64,000 bases of DNA from Candidatus Mesenet endosymbiont of Phosphuga atrata (GTDB taxonomy: Bacteria > Pseudomonadota > Alphaproteobacteria > Rickettsiales > Anaplasmataceae), in contig NZ_OZ026541.1 of NCBI RefSeq assembly GCF_964020175.1, positions 1-64,000 of the forward strand, written 5' to 3'. Below, piece after piece: positions 10,301 through 21,929 of the stretch; the stretch's first letter is position 1, and every line of letters begins with the position of its first letter. The notes under the pieces are model-generated. The model searched no databases. It saw nothing but the letters and a program-made list of their open reading frames with translations, and was not told the DNA's origin. The translations under genes and the position numbers were made by a program.

Positions 10301-10457
10301 ATAATCTTAAATTTTTCAATTTGTTCAAAAATTCACTATTTAATTTTCTTTGATTCTTTGTTAGTTTTAGCTCTTCACTAGACCACTTAGCTATTTGCTC
10401 TTCCCATAAATCTTCCGGTATATCCTCTCTACTTAAAGAACTTTCCTCCGCAGCCAT
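7383..10457 (-). CDS. Large ankyrin-repeat protein, 1024 aa
   Basis: The start ATG at 10457 is preceded by a strong ribosome site (GAGGGGA). Residues 1-100 are charged and unassigned. From about 101 to 590 there are roughly a dozen ankyrin repeats (typical units GKTPLHYVA, GNTPLHYAADRG, GNTLLHHAVKLG), some separated by acidic inserts. Around residues 640-720 is a Pro/Asp/Glu-rich linker. About 300 residues follow that resemble nothing I recognise. There is no signal peptide or membrane segment. Such proteins are often proposed as host-interacting factors in Wolbachia; that role is inference. The gene sits between IS debris and prophage remnants, so it may belong to the accessory island. Confidence 0.85.
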   Translation of the reverse strand: MAAEESSLSREDIPEDLWEEQIAKWSSEELKLTKNQRKLNSEFLNKLKNLRLYLGVYDFNTDFEYDRPGTVELKKFLEAYKNDRDLKVVFDLKRGESKITVLHEVVNFNIDVLDLLLKAGANPNVQDKYGKTPLHYVADNSGSHECDESISCLLEQGARVDIQDNYGNTPLHYAADRGYVEGTELLVEKNQGINITNKDQNTALHLALSNKDVRVAESILDQGKNVNVNIENQNGWVPLSLAAFSNSTEVIHRILARGANIKYTDSKGNSALHYAACNDYTGDNLKTTKCDLLSPDNDPLNSNSNDYSEDTAVKNVNELIAAGMDVNIRNKNGNTPLFFAVEDMKPEVVKQLIWQGANIEAEDGYGYTALHYAVKIRSLRMLKTLLPHQVDSDGIESDEEIDGEKARVLLSSAVDKKGNTLLHHAVKLGCSREMLNFLVGNGIDINAKNKNGIAPIHIAAKYGHEHLMDFFIENKADINVQCGNFTESEVGSGEEKFINMQDGSADESSVIYVENDANYKKATPMSIATSNSHKDAVKRLLLQGAKPSIGNDKGWTPIHIAIRKACDKNCEEEERERAYKIIERLAVFSSVEYFRPKGLINKMIAKTKEVLTGGTQGLPNLMQMVNEDRRIRDIIESALKSRENNQSSTAPVDEYAPSAPLDDSFYDKLGSYVEEIPDLYPDFVQEFDQELEESTNIDIVEFSEQKDIEEIPDNKSDKFSDGIAKDIIGLNKAVNEALELGIKIKHGFVNLVMAEIEQLNGVKENPEIASDIICKLISKGADISKYQKMNEELEVLLKNHKVKMLKANSEFFNLTRDLHDVATKATYEGEVSRVEIDNTTFYLEYLPNSIIDTAKIIDGTRDLRLNQGNIVLGGNVIKIGSSKVEIEIKDKVRNYTNLSDNSNIMLTFRTSIGELKVKLCHSMQNEDVIEVKVCDREKFEQLVRNQEEIGKNCLLGGLAVCDAVKKGYFIRSEKYQSSEIIQDISQDTEERVDYIAQGNNKVNTKNIWQNMLETKRESSCERGM

Positions 10458-10552
10458 ATTTTTCCCCTCTACCTGTTTTGTATGCTATATTTAGTTTATA
10501 GACGTAAGTTAAATTTTCTCTTAAAGGACATCTGAAGATTTTAAGGAATTAG

Positions 10553-10915
10553 CTAAATAGATAACATTAGAGTACTTTTTTTCCTTACATTACTTGCAAC
10601 TAAAGGAAACATCATGCTTATATAGTTTAGGTTATGCTGTAAAAAGCTTTCATTAAGCTCTGACAAACTATCTATTATTTTCTCTGTAGTAGAATGATTT
10701 ACAGAACCTTTATACTCTTCCTCTATTTCTTTTATACGATTTAAAATAACACGCCGCTCTTCCAATTCAATTCGTTTATATATTGTCATGCTCAAATTAA
10801 ACTCTCCTACGTCTTCAGGACGTTTCATATCTATGTATGAACGCTTTTGTTGGCCTTGCTTTTTTAGTTCTTCAACATTTGATATTTTAACTGATTCATA
10901 AGATGATAACATCAT
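10553..10915 (-). CDS. Small hypothetical protein (120 aa)
   Basis: The frame is open further upstream, but the ATGATG pair at 10915-10910 follows a clear AGGGGGG ribosome site, so translation most likely starts at 10915. The product is charged in its first two thirds, with probable helix at ELEERRVILNRIKEIEEEYKG. It ends in a more hydrophobic segment (LNYISMMFPLVASNV). No family recognised. It lies just downstream of the prophage baseplate pseudogenes on the same strand and upstream of the large ankyrin gene, so it may be a prophage-associated cargo gene. Confidence 0.55.
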   Translation of the reverse strand: MMLSSYESVKISNVEELKKQGQQKRSYIDMKRPEDVGEFNLSMTIYKRIELEERRVILNRIKEIEEEYKGSVNHSTTEKIIDSLSELNESFLQHNLNYISMMFPLVASNVRKKSTLMLSI

Positions 10916-10963
10916 ATCCCCCCTTATTGAATATGATAAAATTAGAATATTATAGATAATATT

Positions 10964-11280
10964 CAATCAATAAACTTCTTCAAGCAAATTGTTATATTAT
11001 CAAAAGAAACATTCTTCCCTTCTGGCAGATACTTTCCTTCGAGTGATAAAACCTTCACTCACTTCTGTAATTTTAACTCTATCAAGTTTAAATCTTCTTT
11101 CCCATTTGGCTAAAGCTTCAGCAACTGCTGCATAGATCTCCAAGTTTCGATTTATCTATAAGTTCAAATAGTCTAGAGCCATCTCATAACTCTACTGCCA
11201 ATTGGTGTGGTTAGAATATCAACTATCGATTGCTTTAAATGCTCTAACCCTTCTAATACCTTACCATTACTGACACTCAT
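10964..11280 (-). pseudogene. Phage baseplate assembly protein W (gpW/gp25), prophage WO-like
   Basis: From an ATG at 11280 with a GAGGGGA ribosome site the frame reads MSVSNGKVLEGLEHLKQS, then DILTTPIGSRVMR, the conserved beginning of gpW/gp25 baseplate proteins. A stop and frameshift follow. The rest is still readable in other frames: LFELIDKSLEI-like pieces, AAVAEALAKWERRFKLDRVKI and the end NITICLKKFID. gpW forms part of the contractile tail baseplate. The PAAR remnant lies directly upstream on the same strand, matching prophage WO gene order. Confidence 0.75.
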
Positions 11281-11285
11281 TCCCC

Positions 11286-11505
11286 TCATGTTTTAATTAC
11301 AAAATACATTATACTTATTACTTCAAATCCACATGAGACTAAATCTCCCACTCTTGCTATACCAAAGCAAAAACAGTAGCTGAATTAACACTTTATTTTC
11401 TGTGAAATTATCAGACTTTCTTGCAACAGGATTTCCATTTACAAACATATCATTGCTTCCTTTAGTACAAATATGTGGTTACGCAATAATCTCCTATTCG
11501 AACAA
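11286..11505 (-). pseudogene. PAAR-like phage tail spike protein remnant
   Basis: On the minus strand VVRIGDYC, then KGSNDMFVNGNPVARKSDNF, then (after a frameshift) ARVGDL and ISIMYFVIKT with a stop at 11286-11288. The paired RxGD and VFVNGxPVAR motifs are typical of PAAR proteins that cap the tail spike. An IS5-type element is joined directly in front of VVRIGDYC, removing the start. The pseudogene ends five bases before the gpW start. Confidence 0.65.
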
Positions 11506-12211
11506 CAATAGACCTCTTTCGAAACTCATATAGAAAATTATAAATAGCAGCAATCAAATTGAATCTCAGAGCAAAACTCTGCGATAATTTTGAATCTAAC
11601 CCAATCACATTCTCTATTACCACTCTTTTGCTCATGGGTTCCCGATTTTCTTTCTTTTGTTCGTTAGTCAATTTTTTGTTTTTCTATGTGGCAGCTCTCA
11701 TGAATTTTTCTCATCCCTCTGTATCCACTATCCGCTAAAACTTTAACAATTTTTGATTCCTTGAATATTCGAAAATTCTGCCGTTTGCAAATGATTTGCT
11801 CTGTTTTTCTACAATTAACTGAGTTTTGAATGTATTTCTTACCTGAATTCGTTGCTTTTTTTGGGTCTTTCTATCGGTGTTTCTGTACTATCTATCACTA
11901 AAACTTCATATTCCATATCACTTTTTAATAATTCTTTTCGATTCGGTAACGCAAAATCTGGGTGCTCTATTATTCTACCCACTTTACTGTTTTATATCTC
12001 CCATAGCTTTGTGCAACATGGAAATAGGTCCACGAATAATGCCATTAATTTCCTCATTTAGCCTTCCTCTTTTTTCCTGTAGAACTTTCACTATCTTATT
12101 GAATTTTTAGCCCTTGCGAAATTTCTCATCCTCCAACTCTTTTACTATTTTATATTTTTTTGAAACCTTCCCCTTTTCTGATTTTAGGCTAGTTTCGATA
12201 GAGGTCTATTG
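11506..12211 (-). mobile_element. IS5-family element remnant inside prophage genes
   Basis: Imperfect 22-bp inverted repeats lie at 11506-11527 and 12190-12211 (core GAGGTCTATTG). The transposase is on the minus strand and broken: IVKELEDEKFRKG, MLHKAMGDIK, a DDE-type VIDSTETPIERPKK block, SFANGRIFEYSR, then LTNEQKKENREPMSKRVVIENVIGL and FALRFNLIAAIYNF at the C-terminus. The last pieces match IS5-type transposases of the ISL2 kind. About six frame changes make it inactive. Confidence 0.65.
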
Positions 12212-12373
12212 AAATTTTTTTGGAGCAAGAAATTTAGTAAGAAGCGTAGCAACCAATCCTTTAGGTGCTATCTTCTTGAATTGCTTCTCCACTAATTCTT
12301 CTTTTTCCTTCTTATCAAGTTTATCAAACTCTTCCTTTTTAATTCCAAGACGTGTATAGTGGTCTGTAGCCAT
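12212..12373 (-). pseudogene. 5' fragment of unknown protein, truncated by IS5 element
   Basis: From the ATG at 12373 the minus strand reads MATDHYTRLGIKKEEFDKL, then a Lys/Glu-rich helix and QFKKIAPKGLVATLLTKFLAPKKF. It runs straight into the inverted repeat of the IS. About 54 residues are left. It may be the gene that stood before the PAAR gene in the prophage module, but the family was not recognised. Confidence 0.4.
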
Positions 12374-12513
12374 AATCTTATTTATTAATTAATTTACAAA
12401 TTGTACTTATTTTATATTAAAATAATGTTAATTTATTAATAAATATAATTTTATATATTGCTTGTTTTTATTTCAGCCTGTAAAAAATTAATAGCTCCTA
12501 TCTCTATACACTT

Positions 12514-13143
12514 ATGGTAGAATGGCTCAAATCAGATGAACCTATTGAATATTTAAATGCTGTAGAATTTATGGAAGAGAGGATTAAGCTGATCTCTGGT
12601 GGAATAAAACCAGAGCTAATTTGGCTACTTGAACATCCAGCAATATATACAGCAGGTATCAGCGCAGATGCAGCAGAGATAAGTACAAATGTCACCATTC
12701 CTGTTTTTCAAACTGGTCGTGGAGGTAAGTATACCTATCATGGTCCAGGGCAACGGGTAATCTATGCAATGCTTGATCTTAAAAAAAGAAATAAATGCGA
12801 TGTAAGGCTGTATATCAAAAATTTAAGTACCTGGATAATAAACAGCCTACGCCATTTTTCAATCTATGGAGAGTTTAAAAGTGACTTAATAGGAGTGTGG
12901 GTAAATACAAATGGAAAAGAAGAAAAGATTGCAGCTTTTGGCATAAAGATAAGAAAGTGGATCACTTATCATGGTATTGCCTTAAATGTTCACCCTGATC
13001 TATCCCACTATAACAGCATAATCCCTTGTGGCATTAGTGAATATGGAATCACTTCTATGAAAAAATTAGGAATTAAACCCTCCCTAAGTGCAGTTGATGA
13101 AGTTTTACAAAAAGAATTCTATAAAGTATTTTCTAAAACATAA
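12514..13143 (+). CDS. lipB: Octanoyl-[ACP]:protein N-octanoyltransferase
   Basis: LipB moves octanoyl from acyl carrier protein to the lipoyl domains of 2-oxoacid dehydrogenases and the H protein, the first step in making lipoate. The family motif GRGGKYTYHGPGQ is at residues 68-80. The catalytic pair is K145 (in AFGIKIRKW) and C172 (in PCGISEYGIT). The 209-aa length is normal. It stands alone, 29 bases before an MFS transporter gene on the same strand. Confidence 0.95.
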   Translation: MVEWLKSDEPIEYLNAVEFMEERIKLISGGIKPELIWLLEHPAIYTAGISADAAEISTNVTIPVFQTGRGGKYTYHGPGQRVIYAMLDLKKRNKCDVRLYIKNLSTWIINSLRHFSIYGEFKSDLIGVWVNTNGKEEKIAAFGIKIRKWITYHGIALNVHPDLSHYNSIIPCGISEYGITSMKKLGIKPSLSAVDEVLQKEFYKVFSKT

Positions 13144-13172
13144 TTACAATTGTTGACAAAAATCTTATAAAA

Positions 13173-14420
13173 ATGAAAAACATTAAGAAAGCAATAATCT
13201 CAAGTGTAATCTGCAACGTAATTTTATGGTATGGTTATACTTTATTTGGCGTTTTAATTTATATAATAAGTGATGTTTTTTTCTCGTCAGAAGGCTATTA
13301 CATAAGTTTAATAAAAGCCCTTAGTGTTTTTGCTATTGGTTTTTTAGCAAGACCATTTGGCGCAGTTGTATTTGGGCACATTGGTGATAAATACGGCAGA
13401 AGAATTGCCCTACTTATCTCAACGCTACTTATGTCTGCTTCATCTGCATTTATTGCATTTGTACCGAGTTATAGTAGTATAGGGATATTTGCATCACTGC
13501 TTATAGCAATACTTCGTTTATTACAAGGAATGGCAATGGGAGGAGAAGCAGGTAGCTCAGTTTTTTTAATTGAAAATGCAGATAATAAAAAAAATCTAAG
13601 TTTTCTCGGTAGCATCAAAGTTTTAAGTGGCATGCTTGGTTCTATTATTTGTTTAATAGTAATAGTAATCTGTAAAAAAACATCTGATTTTGACTCTTGG
13701 GGATGGAGATTACCGTTTATATTTTCCCTATTTATGGGATTTGTTGCTATATGTACAAGATTTATCTTTGATGAAAGTTATGCATATCAAGTAAATAAAA
13801 AAAACTTATCAAAATCACCAATCTTAGAGTTTATTAAGTACTATAAAAGACCACTCCTTATATCCATAGGAATTGGCATTGCTCAAAATGCTTCTGTTTA
13901 CGCTCTTTTAGTATTTTTTAAAACTTATATAAGGGAAGTATCATCAGTAAATTTTGATATTACCTACATAATAGAAATTTTTGGCAATCTACTGTATGGA
14001 ATACTTGCTGTATCCTTTGCTATTTTATCTGATAAGATAGGAAAAAAAGCTATAATGGTATTATCTTGTGTTACACTAGCTATAACCAGTTTTCCAGCTT
14101 TTCTTATGCTACACTCTAATAGCTATCTAGCTATTATATTTGCGTATTTGATGTTTGCTGTGCCTAGTGCAGCATCATTTGGCATATATAACGCAATTGT
14201 GTGTGAATTATTCCCAACAAAAGTTAGATACACTGGTTTGAGTTTGGCACATAATATTTCAGCAGGAGTTTTTGGTGGATTCTCGCCTTTAATATGCACT
14301 TGGCTTGTGATGGCAACAGGAATTAAGATTTCCCCAGGATTTTATATAATCTTCTCTGCAATGATCAGTTTAATATCTGTATTACAAATTAAAAAAAGCG
14401 ATAAGAATATTGATTGGTAA
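13173..14420 (+). CDS. MFS transporter (metabolite:H+ symporter/ProP-like)
   Basis: This is a 415-aa protein with about twelve hydrophobic segments. The major facilitator signature GHIGDKYGRR is at residues 68-77, with PFGAVVFGHIGD before it as in the MHS/ProP subfamily. RLLQGMAMGGEAGSS marks helix 4. A second loop motif, SDKIGKK, lies between the halves. Relatives carry proline/betaine or dicarboxylates with protons; the actual substrate cannot be read from the sequence. It follows lipB closely and may share its transcript. Confidence 0.85.
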   Translation: MKNIKKAIISSVICNVILWYGYTLFGVLIYIISDVFFSSEGYYISLIKALSVFAIGFLARPFGAVVFGHIGDKYGRRIALLISTLLMSASSAFIAFVPSYSSIGIFASLLIAILRLLQGMAMGGEAGSSVFLIENADNKKNLSFLGSIKVLSGMLGSIICLIVIVICKKTSDFDSWGWRLPFIFSLFMGFVAICTRFIFDESYAYQVNKKNLSKSPILEFIKYYKRPLLISIGIGIAQNASVYALLVFFKTYIREVSSVNFDITYIIEIFGNLLYGILAVSFAILSDKIGKKAIMVLSCVTLAITSFPAFLMLHSNSYLAIIFAYLMFAVPSAASFGIYNAIVCELFPTKVRYTGLSLAHNISAGVFGGFSPLICTWLVMATGIKISPGFYIIFSAMISLISVLQIKKSDKNIDW

Positions 14421-14453
14421 TCTGATGTTTAGATGCCTTAAAACACAGTGAAT

Positions 14454-15698
14454 TCACCTATGTTTTCCTATCCATATATCTACTTGTACTGAAAGATCTT
14501 GAATAGTAGTATTTGAAAAAGTAGTACTAATTGATTTCTTAATCTTTTCTTCTTCCTCTCTACAAACCGCTATACTACAAGATATGTCTTTTGCACAATT
14601 AAAAAGTATTTCTGTATAGTTATAAATTATATCTGCTATCTCTTTGCTTTTTAAACGTTTACAACATTTCATATTATGTTGCAATTGATTAACAACACCA
14701 TCTTGTATTAAAACATAAGTCGATTTAGTAATGTCCTCTAGCTTTAATTGATAATAACATATGCATCTTGTAATTAAATCTAGTATATTTATTTTATATA
14801 AATCTTGTGATTCAGTGCTTTGCTCAGGTTGTATACTTTTTAAAGCATGTTGAATAATGATGTATGCAATTCTGCTAGGTGTACTAATATAAGGCTTCAA
14901 TAGCCCTATTCGTTTATCTAATATGGCTTCAGTATTGTTAGAAATAATGTAATGATTTAAACAACCTGCACCTCCCATATCCAAATTTTGTATATAATGT
15001 ATATAGCATTTACGATTAAGGCGCTTATTAGAAGCATAAGAATCACTATATGGATGATATGTATAATACTCTTGCCACTCTTGTTGAGTACCATACTCAT
15101 AGTGCGATACAGTACCATCATCTTCAATATCTTTTATAAAAGAAGCTTTGTTGTGTTTTAATATTAAATGAATAATCTTTGGATCACCAACGCCAAATGC
15201 AATATTTAGAGTAGTTAATATACTACTTGAATATGACTCAATTTCAGCATAAATTATGCGATTTTCATTATCTTTAATAAATGAACAAGTACTATGTAAT
15301 TCCATCTTTTTATTAAGATTATTTAATATCTCTAAAAAAGGTATATTATCTACAATTGCTGCACCATGTTTTAGAAGCAAATTAACAATATCAACACGTT
15401 TATAAGCAATAGCTAAATGTAGGTGGTTATATTCATGTATTATTAAGGAGTAAGAGGGATGGAGATAAGATTTATTGAATTTATATTCTGTTTTTATTTG
15501 AGCTCCTTTTTCCAATAGAAAATTTATTAATTGTATACTACAATTACGTATTATTGCTAACCCTAAACTTGTATCTTCTATTTGATTTGCGTCATTAATT
15601 ATTACGTTACCGTTAGCTAATGCTTCTCTTATTTTGTCGATATCATTTTTTTTTATACCTTCATTGACATAATTAATTGCATCTATATTTGAAAACAT
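14454..15698 (-). CDS. Ankyrin-repeat protein, 414 aa
   Basis: Two to four weak ankyrin repeats occupy about residues 15-200, for example LINFLLEKGAQIK and HLHLAIAYKRVDIVNLLLKHGA. The remaining 200 residues have no recognised domain but contain several cysteines (CYIHYIQ, CICYYQLK, CCKRLK). There is no signal peptide or membrane helix. It points away from the 16S gene. A cytosolic or exported host-interaction role would be inference from the repeat type. Confidence 0.75.
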   Translation of the reverse strand: MFSNIDAINYVNEGIKKNDIDKIREALANGNVIINDANQIEDTSLGLAIIRNCSIQLINFLLEKGAQIKTEYKFNKSYLHPSYSLIIHEYNHLHLAIAYKRVDIVNLLLKHGAAIVDNIPFLEILNNLNKKMELHSTCSFIKDNENRIIYAEIESYSSSILTTLNIAFGVGDPKIIHLILKHNKASFIKDIEDDGTVSHYEYGTQQEWQEYYTYHPYSDSYASNKRLNRKCYIHYIQNLDMGGAGCLNHYIISNNTEAILDKRIGLLKPYISTPSRIAYIIIQHALKSIQPEQSTESQDLYKINILDLITRCICYYQLKLEDITKSTYVLIQDGVVNQLQHNMKCCKRLKSKEIADIIYNYTEILFNCAKDISCSIAVCREEEEKIKKSISTTFSNTTIQDLSVQVDIWIGKHR

Positions 15699-16243
15699 CC
15701 CAATCTACTATAAAAACTTATATGTTATTTATAGTATATAAATTTTTAATTCCTTCTATGATTATTTAATAGAATTTTGCATATGTTAGTAGTTTGCAAG
15801 GGCTATTTGTTTTAGCATTTTCCTTCACAGGTAGAAGGGAATTTTTATCATTCATTATTGAATTTAATATGTCGATTGCATATTTAATTTCAGTCTGTTA
15901 GAACCTCATAAAAGTGATAAGGTTGATAAAAGGGTGATTAGTATGAGAAAAATTGCAATGGATATAATCTTTCTTAGATTTATCATAATTAATTTCAAAA
16001 ATTTTATAATCTTATAATATATCGTTCTGATGTAGTCAATTTCTGAAATATAAAAAAATATAATTAAATATATTGACATAAATTAATATTATTTATTTAC
16101 TTAAAAAAGTAATTTTGTTGTTTGATTAGTAAATTTGAGAATAGAAATAAAGGCAGTGGTGCAAAGCAAAATTTTTTTTGTACACCAATGCTATTATTTT
16201 AGTTTTGGTTTGAGTACAGTACTTAAGTCATTTTGATTTAAGT
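15699..16243. other. Intergenic region upstream of 16S rRNA
   Basis: About 545 bases of very AT-rich sequence without a credible reading frame or tRNA. It should contain the rRNA promoter and leader. The only candidate -35 element I see is TTGACA at 16073-16078, followed by TTTACT (16096-16101) as a poor -10 at 17-base spacing. Confidence 0.5.
16073..16101 (+). promoter_or_regulatory. Possible rRNA promoter
   Basis: TTGACA is a perfect -35 match, but the -10 (TTTACT) is weak. It lies about 170 bases before the mature 16S 5' end, which is a plausible leader length. Tentative. Confidence 0.25.
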
Positions 16244-17750
<1,507 letters not shown>

Positions 17751-17845
17751 GCTTTATGTATAGTTTATTTATTATTTTATTAATAATATAAATTATACAA
17801 TGTGCCACTGTCTTTTTTTCTATTTTGTTGTAAAATCAATATGTT

Positions 17846-18223
17846 ATGGTAAAGCCTCTTTCTCCATATCTTCAAATAATATGTAAGATGCAAGTCACTA
17901 ATTTGCTTTCTATATCTCATAGAGTAAGTGGTGTATTTTTATTCCTTGGCGTCTTATTTTATTCTTGGTGCTTTGCATTGTATGTTTTTTTTACTGATTT
18001 TGTGATTGCATTTTCTTCTCATCAATATTTTATTTTAATTAATAAGGCTTTTGCTTTTCTATTTCTATCTTCTTTTACCTACCATTTTTTTAATGGTATT
18101 CGCCATTTACTATGGGATTTTGGTGTAAATATTACCAATAAAGGAGTATCGATTACAGGTATAATAGTAGTAATTTTATTTTTGCTTTCTGCCCTTTCTT
18201 CAGCTTTTTTAATTTTTTTATGA
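17846..18223 (+). CDS. sdhC: Succinate dehydrogenase cytochrome b556 subunit
   Basis: SdhC anchors complex II in the membrane and binds heme b and ubiquinone. The 125-aa protein starts MVKPLSPYLQIICKMQ and has the family signature SISHRVSGVFLF near residues 25-36, three membrane helices, and the heme-ligand region SSFTYHFFNGIRHLLWD. Its last codon overlaps the start of sdhD by four bases (ATGA). sdhA and sdhB are not in the window. Confidence 0.92.
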   Translation: MVKPLSPYLQIICKMQVTNLLSISHRVSGVFLFLGVLFYSWCFALYVFFTDFVIAFSSHQYFILINKAFAFLFLSSFTYHFFNGIRHLLWDFGVNITNKGVSITGIIVVILFLLSALSSAFLIFL

Positions 18224-18567
18224 AAAATCCAGTTCTTCATTGGTGGTTTCAACGCTTGTCAGCTGTTGTCATGCTGTTTTTATTTCCATGGTTTATATAC
18301 ATTTTTACTCATCTATTTACCATTCAAGATGAACAGCAAATTGCTCACTTCATTTTATCTCATCCATTGCAAGTTTTAATTTTTTTTATGTTATTATTCT
18401 TAGTACTTTGGCATGCTGTTTTAGGGGTGCAAGTTATTTTTGAAGATTATGTTTATAATATAAAAGTAAGATCTTTACTTAACCTTTCTAGTAAGGTAAT
18501 TTCTATCATTACGTTTCTAGCAGTATTAGTTGCTTGCACTTACTTTCTTTATAGGAATCAGTATTAA
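18220..18567 (+). CDS. sdhD: Succinate dehydrogenase membrane anchor subunit
   Basis: SdhD is the second membrane anchor of complex II. The 115-aa chain has three hydrophobic helices. It opens with HWWFQRLSAVVMLFLF, which carries the QR pair of the quinone site, and has LWHAVLGVQVIFEDYV with the heme-ligand histidine and the conserved D-Y. It is translationally coupled to sdhC through a four-base overlap. Confidence 0.9.
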   Translation: MKNPVLHWWFQRLSAVVMLFLFPWFIYIFTHLFTIQDEQQIAHFILSHPLQVLIFFMLLFLVLWHAVLGVQVIFEDYVYNIKVRSLLNLSSKVISIITFLAVLVACTYFLYRNQY

Positions 18568-18620
18568 TTGATTATTAATCAAGTATTATGTAAAATTAAT
18601 ATAATTTATATCAATTAATT

Positions 18621-19844
18621 ATGTCAAAAATAGGGGATACTCTTTCATCCTTATACGGTGGATATAAAAAATTTAGTCTTCATAGGAATAAATTCTTTTC
18701 TTACAGATATTTTATACGTAACTATGATGAAGCTGAAGAAATTTACGTTGATGATGGAAGACGTGAAATTCTTTATAATGGAAAAGAATGCTATTTCCCT
18801 AAAGAAATTCCAAACGATTTTCAGCCATTAAAATATAATTATTTTTGGGATGGAAAACATAGACACCCTATTGAACTACCAGGACGTTATGGCCAATCTT
18901 ATAATGGCAACACTATATATGCAATGCCTTTTGTAGATATGGCAATTTCTTCAGAGCAGCAGAAGATTTTTGGCTTCAACAAAGAAGAGTTAAAAAATAA
19001 AACTATAGTAATTGAAGTTGATAAAAATGGTGAAGCTGTATCACCAAAACTTGGTGAAGCTTTATACTACTCTTTTTCTGGTGGTATAAAACCCACTTCT
19101 TTTCGAGTTGTTGATCGCAAAACTAATGAGACAAGATGGTTACCATCACTTATAATGCTACCATTTAATTTAGGTGGTGCTGCATGTAATTTTGTGTGTG
19201 GGTTCATTGGTGGGATTTTAAACAAAATAGGAGGTGGATTATTTTTAAATATTGCTAAGCATATATCGAAAGGCCTTGATGATGAGATTAGCGCAAATAA
19301 GAATGATGTTCTTAAATCAAATCAAAGATTACTTAAAACACGTTCTGCTGTTGCTTTTATTTTTGAATCTTTAGCTTCACTCTTTATTGCAACTGGTAGT
19401 GTAGTTGAAGGTACTGGGCGTACTGCAGATGCACTGCTTAGAACTCCAAACCTCATGTTCCATCACGATGATTTAGACCGTAAAGCCACTTGGGCTAATA
19501 TTAAATCTTCAATTACTAATACCTATCATGATTTATCCAGCATAAAAAAACATACTACAAATTCATTGCAAGCTTGCACAGCACGCATAAATGGTGACGT
19601 AGAGAAACTGCAAGAAATAAAAGGTATCAATACTAATAAAGATACCGATGATAAAGCAAGTAAACAAAATCAAAAGTGTAATAGTTTAGACAAGATAGAT
19701 AAAAATAAAATAAAAGAAGCCGGTCAAGGGTTAAGTAATATAGAACAATCAACTATGGCTGTTGGAACAAAAGAAAAATTAAATAACCGCCACCAAAGTA
19801 CTGTAGCAGGTCAACATCAATCACAGACAGCTCGTAGCTGTTAA
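18621..19844 (+). CDS. Hypothetical protein, 407 aa
   Basis: No family recognised. The N-terminal 170 residues are rich in aromatic and charged residues (YDEAEEIYVDDGRREILYNG). A glycine-rich hydrophobic stretch follows at about 180-215 (LGGAACNFVCGFIGGILNKIGGG), then another near 245-265 (FIFESLASLFIATGSVVEG), which may touch or cross a membrane. The last 80 residues are polar, Lys/Asn/Gln-rich and probably disordered. It lies alone on the plus strand between sdhD and ligA, which faces it. Confidence 0.6.
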   Translation: MSKIGDTLSSLYGGYKKFSLHRNKFFSYRYFIRNYDEAEEIYVDDGRREILYNGKECYFPKEIPNDFQPLKYNYFWDGKHRHPIELPGRYGQSYNGNTIYAMPFVDMAISSEQQKIFGFNKEELKNKTIVIEVDKNGEAVSPKLGEALYYSFSGGIKPTSFRVVDRKTNETRWLPSLIMLPFNLGGAACNFVCGFIGGILNKIGGGLFLNIAKHISKGLDDEISANKNDVLKSNQRLLKTRSAVAFIFESLASLFIATGSVVEGTGRTADALLRTPNLMFHHDDLDRKATWANIKSSITNTYHDLSSIKKHTTNSLQACTARINGDVEKLQEIKGINTNKDTDDKASKQNQKCNSLDKIDKNKIKEAGQGLSNIEQSTMAVGTKEKLNNRHQSTVAGQHQSQTARSC

Positions 19845-19877
19845 CTTTTATACATATATTTTTACTGTCTTTATATA

Positions 19878-21884
<2,007 letters not shown>

Positions 21885-21929
21885 TTAAAAATATATAAAC
21901 TTATAACCAATTTAATTATAATTGAATTA

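Noticed and set aside
12212-12373. Possible J-domain start (DHYTRLGI)
   Set aside because: Only the first few residues look like a DnaJ N-terminus; the HPD motif and helix pattern are missing in the remaining fragment.
18568-18582. Hairpin TTGATT-ATT-AATCAA after sdhD
   Set aside because: A six-pair all-weak stem without a following T run is too unstable to call a terminator.
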